Of a DNA stretch of 64,000 bases, positions 43,601-57,062 are shown in pieces. How positions within the stretch are numbered: the stretch's first letter is position 1; every line of letters starts with the position of its first letter. The notes beneath the pieces are model-generated. The model searched no databases, had not been told where the DNA came from, and worked only from the letters and a program-made list of their open reading frames with translations. Origin of the DNA: Chrysoperla carnea (lineage: Eukaryota; Arthropoda; Insecta; Neuroptera; Chrysopidae); assembly GCF_905475395.1 (NCBI RefSeq), contig NC_058338.1, positions 46,411,935 to 46,475,934 of the forward strand, given 5' to 3'. A program made the translations under genes and the position numbers.

Positions 43601-46600
43601 AATTGAATACAATTATAAATTGCATTGTTATCAATGTCCTAAATTTAATCAAAATTGTTTACAAAATTACAAAAATTAAAATTACGATGTTCTTGATTAA
43701 ATGTAAAAATTCTGTCAATTAAATGTAAATAAAAGAAATTAATTTATATCACTAATTATTATTAAAAAAAAAAACACTGCAATTTATTCCACACAAACCT
43801 CCATCTTCGTTTTACATTAACATTTCCAACTAAAGCTAAAAAATTTCGACAAATTTAGTTCTTTTGCTTTATTTTCCCTTTAAAAAAAAACGTCTCAAAA
43901 ATTTTTTCCTCCTTTAATTAAATTATTAAAACGAATTATAAAATATAAAATTTTAAACCCCTTCCTTAATTCTATGAGATGGAGATGATATGGTGCTAGG
44001 AAGAATAAATTTACTGTTCGAAGTTTCTTATAAATTTGCAACATTCTATCTTTTATATTTTCGGAGAAAACTAAACTATGTAAAATTATCCTCTTTCAAT
44101 AAAATCGAGCACTATAGACCAAGAACCTCGAGTTCTTCCGTCATTCCTTTAATTTTTGAATGTCTTTTCCTGTATAGGTATTTATAATTATTTATTTTTA
44201 AAGTTTTATTTCGATTTTTAGTTTTAAGTGTTTGATGATTTATGATTTAATACCTACTACATGAAGATGATTTCCAAAGCAATCGAAACCGATTTATCTA
44301 ATTAGATATAAAATGTAGCTAAATATTTTTACTGTGGGACCTGAAGGTAATATATTTTAATGAAATGCATTAAAAATTACCCTACCTAGAATTATTTCTC
44401 GAAAACGTTGCGACCTCTTATATTAATAGTTTAGATATCATGGACACTTAAATATTAGGTACATGTTCTGAATTAAGCTGAATTAAGAAGTTCGTGCATA
44501 GACTAGACATAAACTATTATCAAAGATAACTGGAAAGTTTCTTTCTAGTATCCTAATTGTCATCAAATTAATGTGCATGTCTTTGTGAGTTTTCCCGCTA
44601 TGAAATTGTTTTGAAGAAATTTTCAAGGTTTTCAATGAAATTAAAAATTATTTTTTATGCATGGTGCAAAGCCGCAAATAGATTTAGATAGTTTGAAGAA
44701 TATATTATTATATTCTTAATTATACAGAGAAATAGGGGAAGGTTGTGTATATATTACTGTATCTTTGAATATAAAGAAAAATTGAATTTTGAAAGTCATT
44801 TCACACTAAAATAAAGCCTTAGACATTTTGTGTTTAATCCAAATTATAGCATGTATTTTCCATCTGTATGATTTTCTTTATCTGTATGGTACTTCTAAGA
44901 CATGATTTTTACCCTGTATTTTCTTGTCCAAAGGGATGATTGAACCTTTGGATAGATAGTAGAAAATGTTTTTTAGAGATAAAAATAAAACTATTCATTT
45001 GTATAATTATATATTATTAATTTAAGTTATATATTTATTATTTATATTATTTATTATTATTTATTTATTCGGAATTATATATTTAAACTCCTAAATTCAT
45101 GAACACGGAATGATTCTTATTCTTTGTCGATTTCCCAGATGTTTTTTTAGTTTGCGTTACGCACCGTGCTATTAAGATTGCTCCCCCCCGCTATACTTTT
45201 GTCGCCTACCTTTTTTATTCTCTGTAATCCACTTTATCTATTATTTGTTCCTTCTAAACAAATTTTGTTTGTTCGCATTCAATAATTTTAAAATATTGCC
45301 GCTTCTAAAACCGGTAGGGTCTAATCGGTATCTGCAACGGTTTAAACGTCCAAAGATACACAACTTACCCCTATAGTATTTATTTTTTTAAATTTCAATT
45401 ACATTGAAAACTTATTATTAACTGGCTATTGTTTGGTTGCACTATCTGGTAAAATTGAGTATAGGCACGATCCAAATTTGTTTAATTTGCAATAATTAGT
45501 ATGCAATTAAAATTTGCATTGAAATAAAAATAAATATATAGATATTATTGTTTTTTATTTTTGTTATGACTAGAAGCACCATCAAGGCTTCCGTAAAATC
45601 AAAAAATCTTTAGTATTACTAAGGGAAAAGTCACTGTACAAAAGAAATACGATTTAATTAAAAACCTCGAGTGAAAAGAAACTTTCATATGAAACCGTAC
45701 AACGTGAATGTTATCTCTAAAAAATTAGAGAATTGTATAACCCAAAATAGTGTCCAAGATAATACATTTAATAGAAGATAATATTTTTTAGCTATCTTCT
45801 TCAACAGAAACCTGTAAATAAAACCAATTAAGAAATCACTTGTACTTATATGGATAGTGGATAGATACAAGTTATCTATTACTTAATTGTTTTACAACCA
45901 AAAATAAGTTTCAAAATACAGTTTTTTGGTATATATTTACATTTATAACATATTAATTATTTAGTTTAATTTTATTGTTTCAACAAACATAAGGTAAGTG
46001 TATAATTTACAAATTTTTTCTTAACACTTTTATGCACTTCTTTGAAAAAGCAACATCAACCCCTCTGGTTGTGGAAAGTACAGTAAAAACCGTTACATAA
46101 CACCGTAATAATTGCAATAATAATTAAAGCTGTATAATTAACTATTAAGTGATTCTGATCTTTGGTAACTTCTGACTACTATTCATACATGGCGTTTTTA
46201 ATACACAAATTAACAATTACACATTAAAAATTATAAAATTTTAACTATAGTATGAAAAAGTTGTAATAATACTATGTATATAAGTACAAATAATCAACTC
46301 TAATTATTCATACTATAATTAAAAAATTTGAAGAAAAAGAAAAAAACACAGTTATTCTAAAGTTTTACGGTTTCAAAACTGTAACATGTTAAGCAAAAGG
46401 GATTTAAGGTGGCTTATGCACAAAATATGTTCTTTAAGCATATTAATGTGCTTCCAGTAATTCAAATTGCAAATTTCGTGTTATTCAAGTAAATGAAGTT
46501 CTACATTTTTAGTAAACAACTTTCTTAATCTATATGTCACGCTAAAAATTCATTTTCTCCTTTGGCGTAGAAAGTTGAGGTGTTTAAAATAAAGACCCCA

Positions 46601-47426
46601 AAATTCTACGACAGTTTGAAATTAATGTTATCCCTGAATTTTACATGGGGTTTATGTATCTGGTAAAACAGTGTCTCCATGCCATATTATAGCAGAAGGT
46701 GACACATGAGCCGTAGAAGACTTCTTCCAGTTTTATACATACCTACATCAAAAACCTAAATTCAAATATCAGTTTGTTGTAACGTTTCTATTATAAAAGT
46801 TACCCCTGAAATGTTAAAATTTATGTTGGAACAAAAATAGTACATTTTAGGTAATATTCTCTCCGAAATTGTTTTATTTAGAACATTGGATCATTTTAAG
46901 GTCGTACAAAGCGCTTTGCCTGTCTTACTTATATAAAAACTACAAATAAACTGTTATCAAAGAGAGTTTACTAAGATCAGCTATTCTACTATAACTATAA
47001 TTGAACTCTGGAGTACAATCATTATTTTAAATATTTCACAATTTTTATAAATATTTATCAATTATTTTTAATATTTATTAGATTTTTTCTTGAAATGTAT
47101 CTAATATGCTTTCAAACCGTGATATTGTCTCAAATATATAACTCCCAACGTTTTAAGTTATCCAAGTTTGTTTTTGTAAAATTTTTCGCTTGGGAATCAT
47201 CATGATTGGAAATCGTTATCTATCGTTCGTCGCTCTGGTTTAAATTAAGTCTAGAGAAGGAAATTTATTCTAAAAAAATTGTTATTATGTAAGTTGCGAT
47301 ATTAAAACGAACGCACAAATTGTGAAAATTTCTACTTCATATCTATATTTTTAACTAAAATTAACAATGAGTAACCCTTATTATTTATTTTGTTTTAGTT
47401 TAATTTCTAAGCAATTTTTTATAAAA
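40644..47426. other. Intergenic, CRAL-TRIO to beta-glucuronidase
   Basis: This is 6.8 kb with no gene I can support. Most of it is AT-rich sequence with chance frames. A less AT-rich block at about 41150-41950 includes an unexplained coding-like minus-strand frame (see the findings). I see no RNA gene and no clear promoter before 47427. Confidence 0.55.
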
Positions 47427-50400
47427 ATGGAGGTATTATTTATTTTAAATTTAATCCAACTTTTATTTTTAACAACTGTGCAAAGTAATTTATATCCACG
47501 AGATTCGGAAACACGTGATCATAGAACATTAGATGGAATATGGAATTTTATGTTGGAGCCTCCATCAAATGTGGATACCGACTACTGGTTTTTAAGACCT
47601 TTGGATTCGGTAAGAAATAAAACTGAATTGAAAATTCTGTCAATATATTTGAAAATATGATGGGTATACTAAGTTTAGTCCCAAGTTTGTAACGCTTAAA
47701 AATAATGATGCTATGAACCAAATTTTGGTATAGGTGTTCATAAAAGCACCTAATTAGTCCTTTTTCGGTCGTCTAGCTGTCTGTCTGTATGTCGCCCGTC
47801 TGTCTGTCCGCCTGTCATCACGATTACTCAAAAACCAAAAGAGATATCAAGCTGAAATTTTTATATCGTGCTGAGGAAGTAAAAAGTGAGATCGTAAATG
47901 AGCAACATAGATCAATTGGGTCTTCGGTCCGTAGGACCCATCTTGTAAACCGTTAGAGATTGAACAAAAGTTTAAATGTAAAAAATGTTCCATATAAACA
48001 ACAAAAATAAACAACTTTTGTTTGAAACATTTTTTTGTAAACATTACTGTTTACTCATGAAATTAGATGCAAATTTTATAGTATGTATTAATATGGGATT
48101 ATCAGTTATGTATGTGTGACATGTATAGGTATATACATATCACTGTTTACCCGTGAGAGCGCAAATTGTATTATATGTATTATATGGGTATATCAGTTAT
48201 ATGTGTGTGACATGTATGTATGTGTAATGTGAAAGAGTAATCAACACAATCTATACATGATATTTCAACAAATAACTCAGTCAATTGTTTGTTTTCACTT
48301 GTTATTATTATAGAAAGTGGTAAAAATAGTTGTGGCTCGAAAGGTTGTTGTGTGTACAAAAGCCCGTATTAATTTCATATATTTTTAGTATTCAAATGCA
48401 ACTGTGATGCCTGTTCCTTCCAGTTATAATGATATTGCAACCGATAAGAAAATTCGGGACCATGTAGGGCCAGTATGGTATGATCGGACATTTTTTGTTC
48501 CGTTTGCATGGGATAGTAGCCGTTTGCGTGTATGGCTACGTTTCGGTAGTGTAAATTATGCTGCTAAAGTTGTAAGTGAAACTTTTATAATTTAGGTAAT
48601 TTGATAGACGAACTAACTAATTTCGTTTTTAGTGGTTAAATGGAGAATTTGCTCTGTCTCATAAAATAGGTCATCTACCATTTGAAAGTGACGTAACAAA
48701 TCTATTACTTTTTGGTGAAACTAATCGAATTACTGTGGAAGTAGACAATACTTTGGATTACAATTCAATACCGCAAGGAGTCACGGTCAACACATCTACG
48801 TAAGCTCAAAATAATTGTTTTTATAAAAATTTCCAAAATTATTGCATAAAGAAGCCCATTATTCTCCATTCGAAAGAAATGTGAGATTAGATTACGCTTT
48901 TATGTTAGGTGCAACTGAGGATTTATTTTACGCAATCTGTGCTTCATCAGACATTCATTTCCGTCAGAAGCATTTGAATGTTTACTATCTAATAGACCGC
49001 TATTTTTCCCCATATTTGCACACCAGTACTTATCGTTAACGATCTTGTACTTGTTTTATCAGTTATAGTAGAGTAGCGTCTATATATCCTTGGATCAAAG
49101 ATCATGGATTTTTAAATGTTTGAAAAAATGTTTTCCTTAATTTCGGTAAAGTTACATCTAATATCAATGAATTATCTATAGCGGCAAGTCATATCTTCTT
49201 TCTCGCTTTGACGCAGAAAGGACACGAACACTGGTTTTTGTTTTCTAGAAGAATAAATATATGCATTTTAAAAAACCCTTACTAGTTCTTTATATTCATA
49301 TTTTCTTTATTATTTTATTTACTGATTCAACTTGATTATAGTGATAATGGATACGTTTTAAAACAAAGTTATACATTCGACTTTTTCAATTATGCTGGAA
49401 TTCATCGCCCTGTAATTTTATATACCACTCCAATCCAATACATACAAGATATTCGTATAAGAACAACGGTCGATAAAAATTCCGCGGCTATTGACACCGC
49501 CGTACTTATTGGTGGTGGAACTGACTCATTGGTCTCTTGTACAATATCCGTATTCGATCATGAAGGGAAGAAAATACGTTCGTTTCTAACTTTTAAAACT
49601 GATCTATATTGTGAAGGCCGATTATTGATCGAAAATCCAAATTTATGGTGGCCTTATTTAATGAATGAAAACCCGGGATATCTATACACCTTAGAAGTGA
49701 AGTTAATTTTTGACGATAATGGTGTTTTGAGTAACCTGGATGTATATCGATTACCATTTGGGATTCGGTCAATACGTTGGACTAATACATCATTACTAAT
49801 CAATGAGAAACCTGTTTATTTTCGTGGATTTGGCAGGCATGAAGATTCTGATGTAAGTGGCATATTGTTTTGAACAATTTCAGGTTTTGAAATTCATTTA
49901 AACTGTTATTTTTAATATCCAACAAGAAAACTATGTCTTAAAAATGTTTTATAAACGCTTTAAACTGAATTTAAATTGTTTTCACTAGATCCGCGGCAAA
50001 GGTTTAGATTTACCACTGGTAACAAAAGACTACAATTTAATCAAATGGATTGGAGCGAATGCATACCGTACATCTCATTATCCATATGCGGAAGAAATCA
50101 TGGATTTTGCTGATAAAAATGGAATTATGATTATAGATGAATGCCCAAGTGTAGATACGGAGTAAGTCAACTCAAAAACCTGCGAATTTCAGTATTTTTG
50201 CATCTTAATTCAAAATTTCGAGAACCAGAACTTGACTTCCTGCAAAATATTAAAATCAATATTAAAACATTTTTTGTTTACGTTTCCTAATGAGAATTCG
50301 ATGGGAAATGTTCCTCAAAATTATGAGGATTTGTTTTTGATATAAGCTAGTGTCGTAAGATTTTTGTTATTAAATTTTTTTGAGCTTTGTCGAAATCAAT

Positions 50401-52162
50401 TAAATTTTTTTTTTTCTATTAATTCAAGAAAATTTCTTTAACAGTCATTTTGATTCTCCATTACTTCTCCAAAATCATCAACAATCGCTATTTGAATTAA
50501 TTCAACGAGATAAGAATCGCCCAAGCGTCATTGCTTGGTCCATAGCAAATGAACCTCGTACAGGCTCAGCAGGAGCAGGAAAGCATTTTCAAGCAGTTGC
50601 TGATTTTGTCCGGCAATTGGATAATTCAAGACCAATAACAATTGCCATTGCTACAGGTTCAAGTCAAGATCAATCTGTAAGAATTATCACACATATTTTT
50701 TCTGTGCCATTTTAATATGCTTTACAATTCTCTTAGGGAGCTTATTTGGACATTATCAGCTTTAATCGATATAATGGTTGGTATGCTAATGCTGGGCAAA
50801 CTGATATGATTATCAATCAAGTTGTAGACGAAGCAAGAGCATGGCATAAAAAGTATCAAAAACCAGTTTTAATGTCTGAATATGGAGCAGATACAATGCA
50901 GGGTTTACATCTGGTACGAATCCAATAAATTACTATGAGTAATTTTCAACTTGTTTTAGCAGTCCTTTAAATAATAAAACCCGAGACATCGGAATGGAAA
51001 TTAAGCTCGGCATTAAACTAGCCATTTAATACACAATATTGCTTAAAGGCAAACACTACTTTTCTCTTGATAATAGCTCATATATGGAAATGCAGTTTAA
51101 TTAAAATTCGTAAATAACCTTATAAGAAAAGTATACATCAATAAAATTTGTGTAGGGCGGGGTCCTTTCTCTGTGATTTGAATTTTCTGTGATTTGTGCG
51201 CGACACTGCCCTAGAAAACGTTTGCCGGACTACCGGGGGTCCACTAGATATTCAAAGCCGCTCTATCCATTGTTATCATGTGGATAAGTTTCAAACTTGA
51301 ATTTTTTTTAAATCGCTTAATGAACTTCCTACTAGATAGATTTAAGAATAAGAACTCATGGCTATTTTGAACATTCCCACTATTCTTTACCAGCTAATAA
51401 TTAATTTTATTTCTAGAGTCCTGGTTTTATATGGTCCGAAGAATATCAAGTTGAATTATTTTCAAATCATTTTCAAGCATTTGATAAATTACGTGCAGAA
51501 GGATTTTTCATAGGTGAATTTATTTGGAATTTTGCTGATTTTAAAACAGGACAATGTAAGTTATGAATTTGATAATATAAAACACAACTCTCATCAATTT
51601 TCGAATAAAACCTTATTGCTGGATAATACCCCAATATCGATAACTCGAATTTACTTTTCAAAGTTTAAAGCAATAGGTACTAATGATTATTTTGGCAATA
51701 CTCAAACTCTGGTATAATTTGGTAGGACTTGAACCATTGAAGAACCTTGATGAGCTGAAGTATTAGCCAAAAGTTTGTAAAATTATCAATGAATTATTTA
51801 AAATTTGCTAAAATATCAGCGTGCCGCAAATATGTTACTATTACTCAGAATTTGAAATTTCAGTCATTGACACAATTCCAAATAGTGCTTAGGATTTCGG
51901 TTAGGATATCGTTACTGAGGTACCCAAGTTAATTAACATGGTATGACTCTCGAACGTTCATTTAAGTAATTCGAATTTCTTTTTAGCTTATACAAGAGTT
52001 GGTGGAAATAAAAAGGGGATATTTACAAGACAGCGAGATCCTAAATCCAGTGCACATCTTGTGCGAAGACGCTATTTAACTTTAGCTGCTGAAATTGATA
52101 ATTTTACTTTGTACAACGATTTATATCCATATATCAGTTCACGTAGTATCGATGAATTGTAA
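47427..52162 (+). CDS. Beta-glucuronidase (GH2), complete
   Basis: Nine exons (47427-47609, 48389-48571, 48633-48799, 49342-49852, 49989-50161, 50445-50676, 50737-50913, 51417-51555, 51987-52162) join in frame to 646 residues, close to the 651 of human GUSB. The enzyme removes terminal beta-D-glucuronic acid from glycosaminoglycans and conjugates in lysosomes. A signal peptide ([20 protein letters not shown]) supports this start. An in-frame ATG 60 bases upstream would bury it behind a polar segment. The jelly-roll sugar-binding domain covers about residues 25-200 ([24 protein letters not shown]), an Ig-like domain 210-310, and the TIM barrel the rest. The acid/base Glu lies in SIANEPRT (about residue 442) and the nucleophile in SEYGADT (about 531), the order known for GH2. 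GFGRHEDSD and [10 protein letters not shown] are further family blocks. Intron 1 holds repeat family A copy 3. Confidence 0.95.
47663..48303 (-). repeat. Dispersed repeat family A, copy 3 with internal duplication
   Basis: This is the reverse complement of 24937-25440. It is longer because about 100 bp (the CACTGTTTAC..., TATATGGGTATATCAGTTAT and TGTGTGACATGTATG segment) occurs twice, near 48033-48130 and 48142-48230. It lies in intron 1 of the beta-glucuronidase gene. Confidence 0.8.
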
Positions 52163-52538
52163 TATATAAAGGTGAATTCAATAAAGCTTCTCGTATGTGA
52201 ATTATCATAGTCTGCGTTGGATGTATCGTGCCGTATATGTTGTTAGTTTCATACTACTAACTTGCATCGATATAACATTAGGTTTATTAGGTTGCTGCAA
52301 CGATCGGCATATTGTCAGCTTCATACTCGTACAACTTAGTAGAGTCTCCCACATGAATGAAGCTTTTGGTTCCAAAATAGTTTGAAACTAGTTGCAAGCC
52401 AGTTTTTTAGCTTTAATCTGCCAATCAAAATTTTTAACAATTTTTGTTTTATAGCGAATTTTTTACAAGCAAGCCTGTACCTTTTAAGCTTTTTTTTATT
52501 TTAGTAATTAAATTATCTTTCTTCTGATACCAATTTCG

Positions 52539-52622
52539 ATTGGTTAACAGATCGGTGTAGCTACCTATATTGACTTGCACATTCAGACATTATGAGATAA
52601 TTACACTGATCTGTTAACCAAT
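52539..52622. repeat. 84 bp inverted repeat with 21 bp arms
   Basis: ATTGGTTAACAGATCGGTGT(A) faces (T)ACACTGATCTGTTAACCAAT with one mismatch and a 42 bp spacer. It lies about 375 bp after the beta-glucuronidase stop codon. It may be a minimal MITE or a hairpin in the 3' region. Confidence 0.5.
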
Positions 52623-52723
52623 AGGGAAATATTCATGAATAGGGAAATATTTAATGACTGGACATTTCAACTAAGCCATTATTTTAGTAATTAATATCTT
52701 TTTAATTACTTAAAATTAATTAA

Positions 52724-52906
52724 TAAAAGTACAAATTCAATGAGGGCATTTAAAAATCTCTAAAACTGAAATTCAAATTTTCATACAGACGTGACATCAT
52801 AGTACGGGCTTGTATGTATTAAATATTATTTATATTTTTTACTTTGTTATAACGGTGTAAGCAATGAATTAAAAATATAAAAAAATACATGAATATTCCC
52901 TATAAC
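52724..52906 (+). repeat. Dispersed repeat family D, copy 1 (internally deleted)
   Basis: It shares AAATTCAATGAGGGCATTTA, AAATTTTCATACAGACGTGA, TACGGGCTTGT and then TTTTTACTTTGTTATAACGG with 58900-59365. In that copy about 270 bp separate the last two blocks; here they are nearly adjacent. Confidence 0.7.
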
Positions 52907-54526
52907 CTATCTGTAATTACAGTTAATTATATTTATTTATTTATTCTTAAATAATAAGTTTTCCATTTTATACTGTGAAAATATGAATGAATGTCAAGAA
53001 TAAAGAATAAAACATTGAATAATATATTTTTCGCATATTTATGAAGACTCAAAAAATAATAATCACCGCTTTTAGTGTAATGATCTCCTGTTTTTTGGAA
53101 ATTTGGATTTGGCAGCCCTACTTCTACTGCCCAATTCAATGACGGATGGAAACATCACAAATTATAATTTTTTTCACTAATATTATAATCTGTAATACCG
53201 CCCCATGAGTATTGATGATGATGATGCTCTATGATTTTTTCAAATGAAATTTACGAATCAATAATTTATAATTAGCCAGAAATTCTAGCCCCTAAAAGAC
53301 TATCCACCACTGCTTATTTGCAATAATTTACGAATTAGTGATTAAATAATGAAATAAAAATAAATATAGATATTATTTGGTTTTCTTATAAGTAATAATT
53401 GAAAAGTTTTACTTAATTAATTGTGGCATTCGTTTGTGTTAGGTAAGTTCGTTTAATATACTACAAACTATAATATAAGGTTTGAGGTCAAGCTGTGTTA
53501 TGAACTGTACGAAGTTGCTACTTCCTGTCATTTGTTTTTGAATAAGGAAATTACTTTATTTTAACATTATCGGGAGGCAAATAAAACTGAAAATGGAAAG
53601 ATTTCCACGAAATCAACCAACCTTATTTTTCTACATTAACGAACTAACATTTATTAATCCTTCATATGGCTGACAAAAAGAATAATAGACTTTCTTTTGC
53701 GCCCACGACCCACGTTCTAAAAATCTGAAATAAAACAGGTTGGTTTATAAACTCTCAAAGAAAGTATTAAAATAATAATATTTTTAATGTAAAATTTTAT
53801 GTACAGTAAAAATTTATAATCTTTTTGTTATTTAAACACAAAAAATTACAAGGATTCATACTAATCTTGGTTGTTGATACTCAAGATTTTACAATTTCCG
53901 CTTTTTATATTTTTAGCTATTAACTGATCTATAGGTTCTAAGAGATCTCGTTATTTTTAATGTTATTCTTAGTATGAATACTTTGTTTGTCGAATAACAC
54001 TTTTTTTAAATTTTTTTCGATTCGAAATCATATATTTTTTTAATCGATTAATCGATATTCGGCGAAGGCCCATATATTTAAATTTATAGTATACAAAATA
54101 CAATAGAATCTTTATGAGTCGAAATATTTAGAATATCGAAGAAATGGTTTAGGTTTATAAATTTCGAATTTTTTACTATTTTCTATTAGTATAGTTAATC
54201 TATGTGTATTTAGGTATACGTTTTGACACCAATAATATCTATCAACAAATAGCATTCGGAAACTTTTTATTTTCAAGGTCACTGTTTTATTATAAAAATT
54301 AACCCGTCTGGTTTTTCAACGCGATAATTAATAGGGAGCAAAATAGTTTTTAGAAAAAATACTTTGAAAATAATCGGAGTATGGGAAGTTTTTTTAAAAA
54401 AAATTGGAAAGGTCAGGTTCATTTTTGCAAGTTTTACATAATCATCCAAAAAATTCGAGTTCAAGGGGTCAAAGAACATTTAAATAATACACCAGGGCTG
54501 AAGCATTTGAAAATAGTAAAAAGTGG

Positions 54527-55226
54527 AAACAAATTATAGTAGGATGAAACCCATTGGAAAAGGAAGAAAATACAACAAAAATGAAAGGAAAAATAATTTA
54601 CGGGCGATCTGAGGTCGGGAAGGGGAAGGAGTGAGTTTTTAAGGGTACAAAACAGTTTTTCTTCATTTTCGGCAAAACTACTAGTCCTATAGAAAAAAGT
54701 TAAATTGCAAAGTTGTAGGTAATGAAAAGATGTACAACTTTTGTTCATACACTTTTTTCACATAACCTCAAAATTTATGTGAAAAATTAAAATAACCAAG
54801 TTTTTGGTTTTTTATGTTTATCTATTACAAAAAAAATTTTTTCCCAAGATATTTGGTAAAAACTTTTCTTTTTATGTTTCAAACACACTGCAAATTTGTT
54901 TAATTCAAAATTAGGTGAACAAATAATTTTAAATTAATAAAATTACAGTGTGTTTGAAACATAAAAAGAAAACTTGGTTATTTGAATTTTTCACATAAAT
55001 TTTGAAATTATGTGAAAAAAGTGTGTGAACAAAAGTTGTACATCTTTTCATTACCTACAACTTTGCAATTTAACTTTTTTCGAAAATGAAGATAAACTGT
55101 TTTGTACCCTTAAAAACTCACCCCTTCCCCTTCCTGACCTCAGATCGCCCTTAAATTATTTTTCCTTTCATTTTTGTTGTATTTTCTTCCTTTTCCAATG
55201 GGTTTCATCCTACTATAATTTTGTTT
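54527..55226. mobile_element. 700 bp foldback element with ~280 bp arms
   Basis: The outer ends AAACAAATTATAGTAGGATG and CATCCTACTATAATTTTGTT pair. The arms remain nearly complementary through AAAATACAACAAAAATGAAA, GATCTGAGGTC, GTACAACTTTTGTTC and ACATAAAAAGAAAA to a roughly 50 bp centre near 54894-54944. The left arm has an extra stretch of about 60 bp (54801-54862) and another short insertion. The two similar frames seen on opposite strands (54461-54748 and 55025-55366) are simply the two arms, not a duplicated gene. No target duplication was recognised. Confidence 0.75.
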
Positions 55227-56422
55227 GGTTTCAAAAATTATCAACCTTGGTCTATAAGCTTAAGATAAATCCATTAAACTATTGTTGGCCATCGAAAACT
55301 ATACGTGCCAGTATCATAAGGCTTAGAAGTATTATCAATATTAATTTTTCACAAGAAATTTATTAAAAAGATAACACAGCTATTTAATTTTTTTCACAAC
55401 ATTCATCTAATTTTTGTATTATCATTTTGCTTTTTGTTAATTTCGACCCACAGAGATTTAATTACATTGCTTAGCAAATAATGAAAAAAATGTTTAATTT
55501 AAATAAAACAACTATTTAACATAATATTTTGACGTAAACCGAAACTAAAAATAAAAATCACAGTAAAGTCAATAAAATAGTGTTGATCTTCAGTCTTAAT
55601 ACTACTAATTATAATAATATAAATTTAATTAATTCATTTTTTAATATTTAACTTAGTTATGATATGAAATTAATATAAAAAAGTATAAAAAGTTTAATAT
55701 AAACTTATAAATTTCTGTATACGTTATGCAAAGCAAAAATAGCAGGTAAGAGATGGTACTATCGTGAGACAAAAGTTATACGTAAAAAATTTTCTTTTGT
55801 CATTTAAAAAGTGGAAAAAGCGATAATGATTTTAAAAAATTTGTTACGCTAATAGTCAAATAGCAATATCAAAATGACCGCTATTTGTCAACCATATTTT
55901 GTTTAGAATAACAATTTAAATCGATTTGTCAAATGCATTTTAACAAAAGCTAGAACATTATTAATATTAAAAATTCGTCCCGGGAGGATAACATTCTATT
56001 GAGAAAATCTAGTAGAAATATCCTAACACACTATCACGCAAAGAATAAAAAATAAATCTACCAAAGTATTCATAATTCATTGGATCTAACTACGCCTGGC
56101 TCGATTTTGTTTCCAAACCAAAAATAAACATTCCGTCAGTAAAGTTTTGAGTAGTTCGACCTAAAGAAAAAAAATCATTGACAGTGAAACAGTAAAATCT
56201 TGGCAAATAGCAGGACACCCACAAGTGTGTTGTGTAAAGTTTGAACTATTTTAAGGCAATAAAATAATTTCTTTCTGAAAATTGGAAAATAAACTGAAAC
56301 TTTTTTGCCTGAAAAATATTTCGTAGAACAATTATGGCTATAGAGATTCATTATTAATATTGTACAATTCTAGTTATTAATTTGACTTTTCCACCGAAAA
56401 TTTAATACGTTAAAGTGTAAGA

Positions 56423-56480
56423 ATCTATCAATGAAAAACATAGCCAAACAACTATGGTAAAATGTTTCCCATTGATAGAT
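56423..56480. repeat. 58 nt hairpin
   Basis: An 11 bp stem, ATCTATCAATG with CATTGATAGAT, is extended inward by AAACAT/ATGTTT and CATAG/CTATG around a short loop. The size and pairing resemble a small pre-miRNA or a cruciform. No homologue is known to me. Confidence 0.3.
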
Positions 56481-57062
56481 CGTAAAGCGTTTCAACGCCG
56501 TATTACTCAACCATTGTCATTATAAAGCAGTTTCATCTCTTTCCTATCTTTTTTCATTGCAAACGACCCATTCTTCATTGTTAAAATAACGCTCACACTA
56601 AAATAGAATCAAGATTCTATTTTAACTACTTGTAAATACATTCAACGGAATCGTTTTCATAACGAATTTCCATCGAAACATCGAAAAATTATCTACAAAA
56701 TTACAAGCGTCGATAAAATATTGAATCAAAATGTATACTTAATTTCACGATCGTTAAATAAAACATACTCTTTTTCGAAACAAATAAAATGAAATAAGGC
56801 CAAAATTAGAGCGGTAAGCATAAAACCTTTGCTCCGAGCCTCCACTTACAATGAATCGTAACATAATTTTGTCAATGAAATGTCGTCTTTAAATGGCAGT
56901 GAAATTATATTATTTGGTAGAAATAAGACTATTTTGACTCACATTAGAGGCCGCCCCACAATATCTGTGGATTGTAAAAATATATAACTTATAGTCTGCA
57001 TGATAGGAGATGCCTAAATTGTTTAGGCTTATTTTATCACAAATAATTTTTATTTTTTATTT

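Larger units (their letters stand above)
52163..57062. other. Intergenic between convergent beta-glucuronidase and MMP genes
   Basis: The two genes face each other, so this holds both 3' ends. It contains the small inverted repeat at 52539, repeat family D copy 1, the large foldback at 54527-55226, a 58 nt hairpin at 56423-56480 and a 24 bp palindrome at 56600-56623. No gene is supported. Confidence 0.6.

Noticed and set aside
47367-47426. Upstream in-frame ATG for beta-glucuronidase
   Set aside because: It would add a 20-residue polar/aromatic extension before the signal peptide. The ATG at 47427 gives a standard signal peptide and a good AAAAATGG context.
54461-55366. Two similar ORFs on opposite strands sharing MNKSCTSFHYLQLCNLTFF
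   Set aside because: They are the two arms of one inverted repeat read in opposite directions, not a gene pair. The frames diverge and have no known domain.
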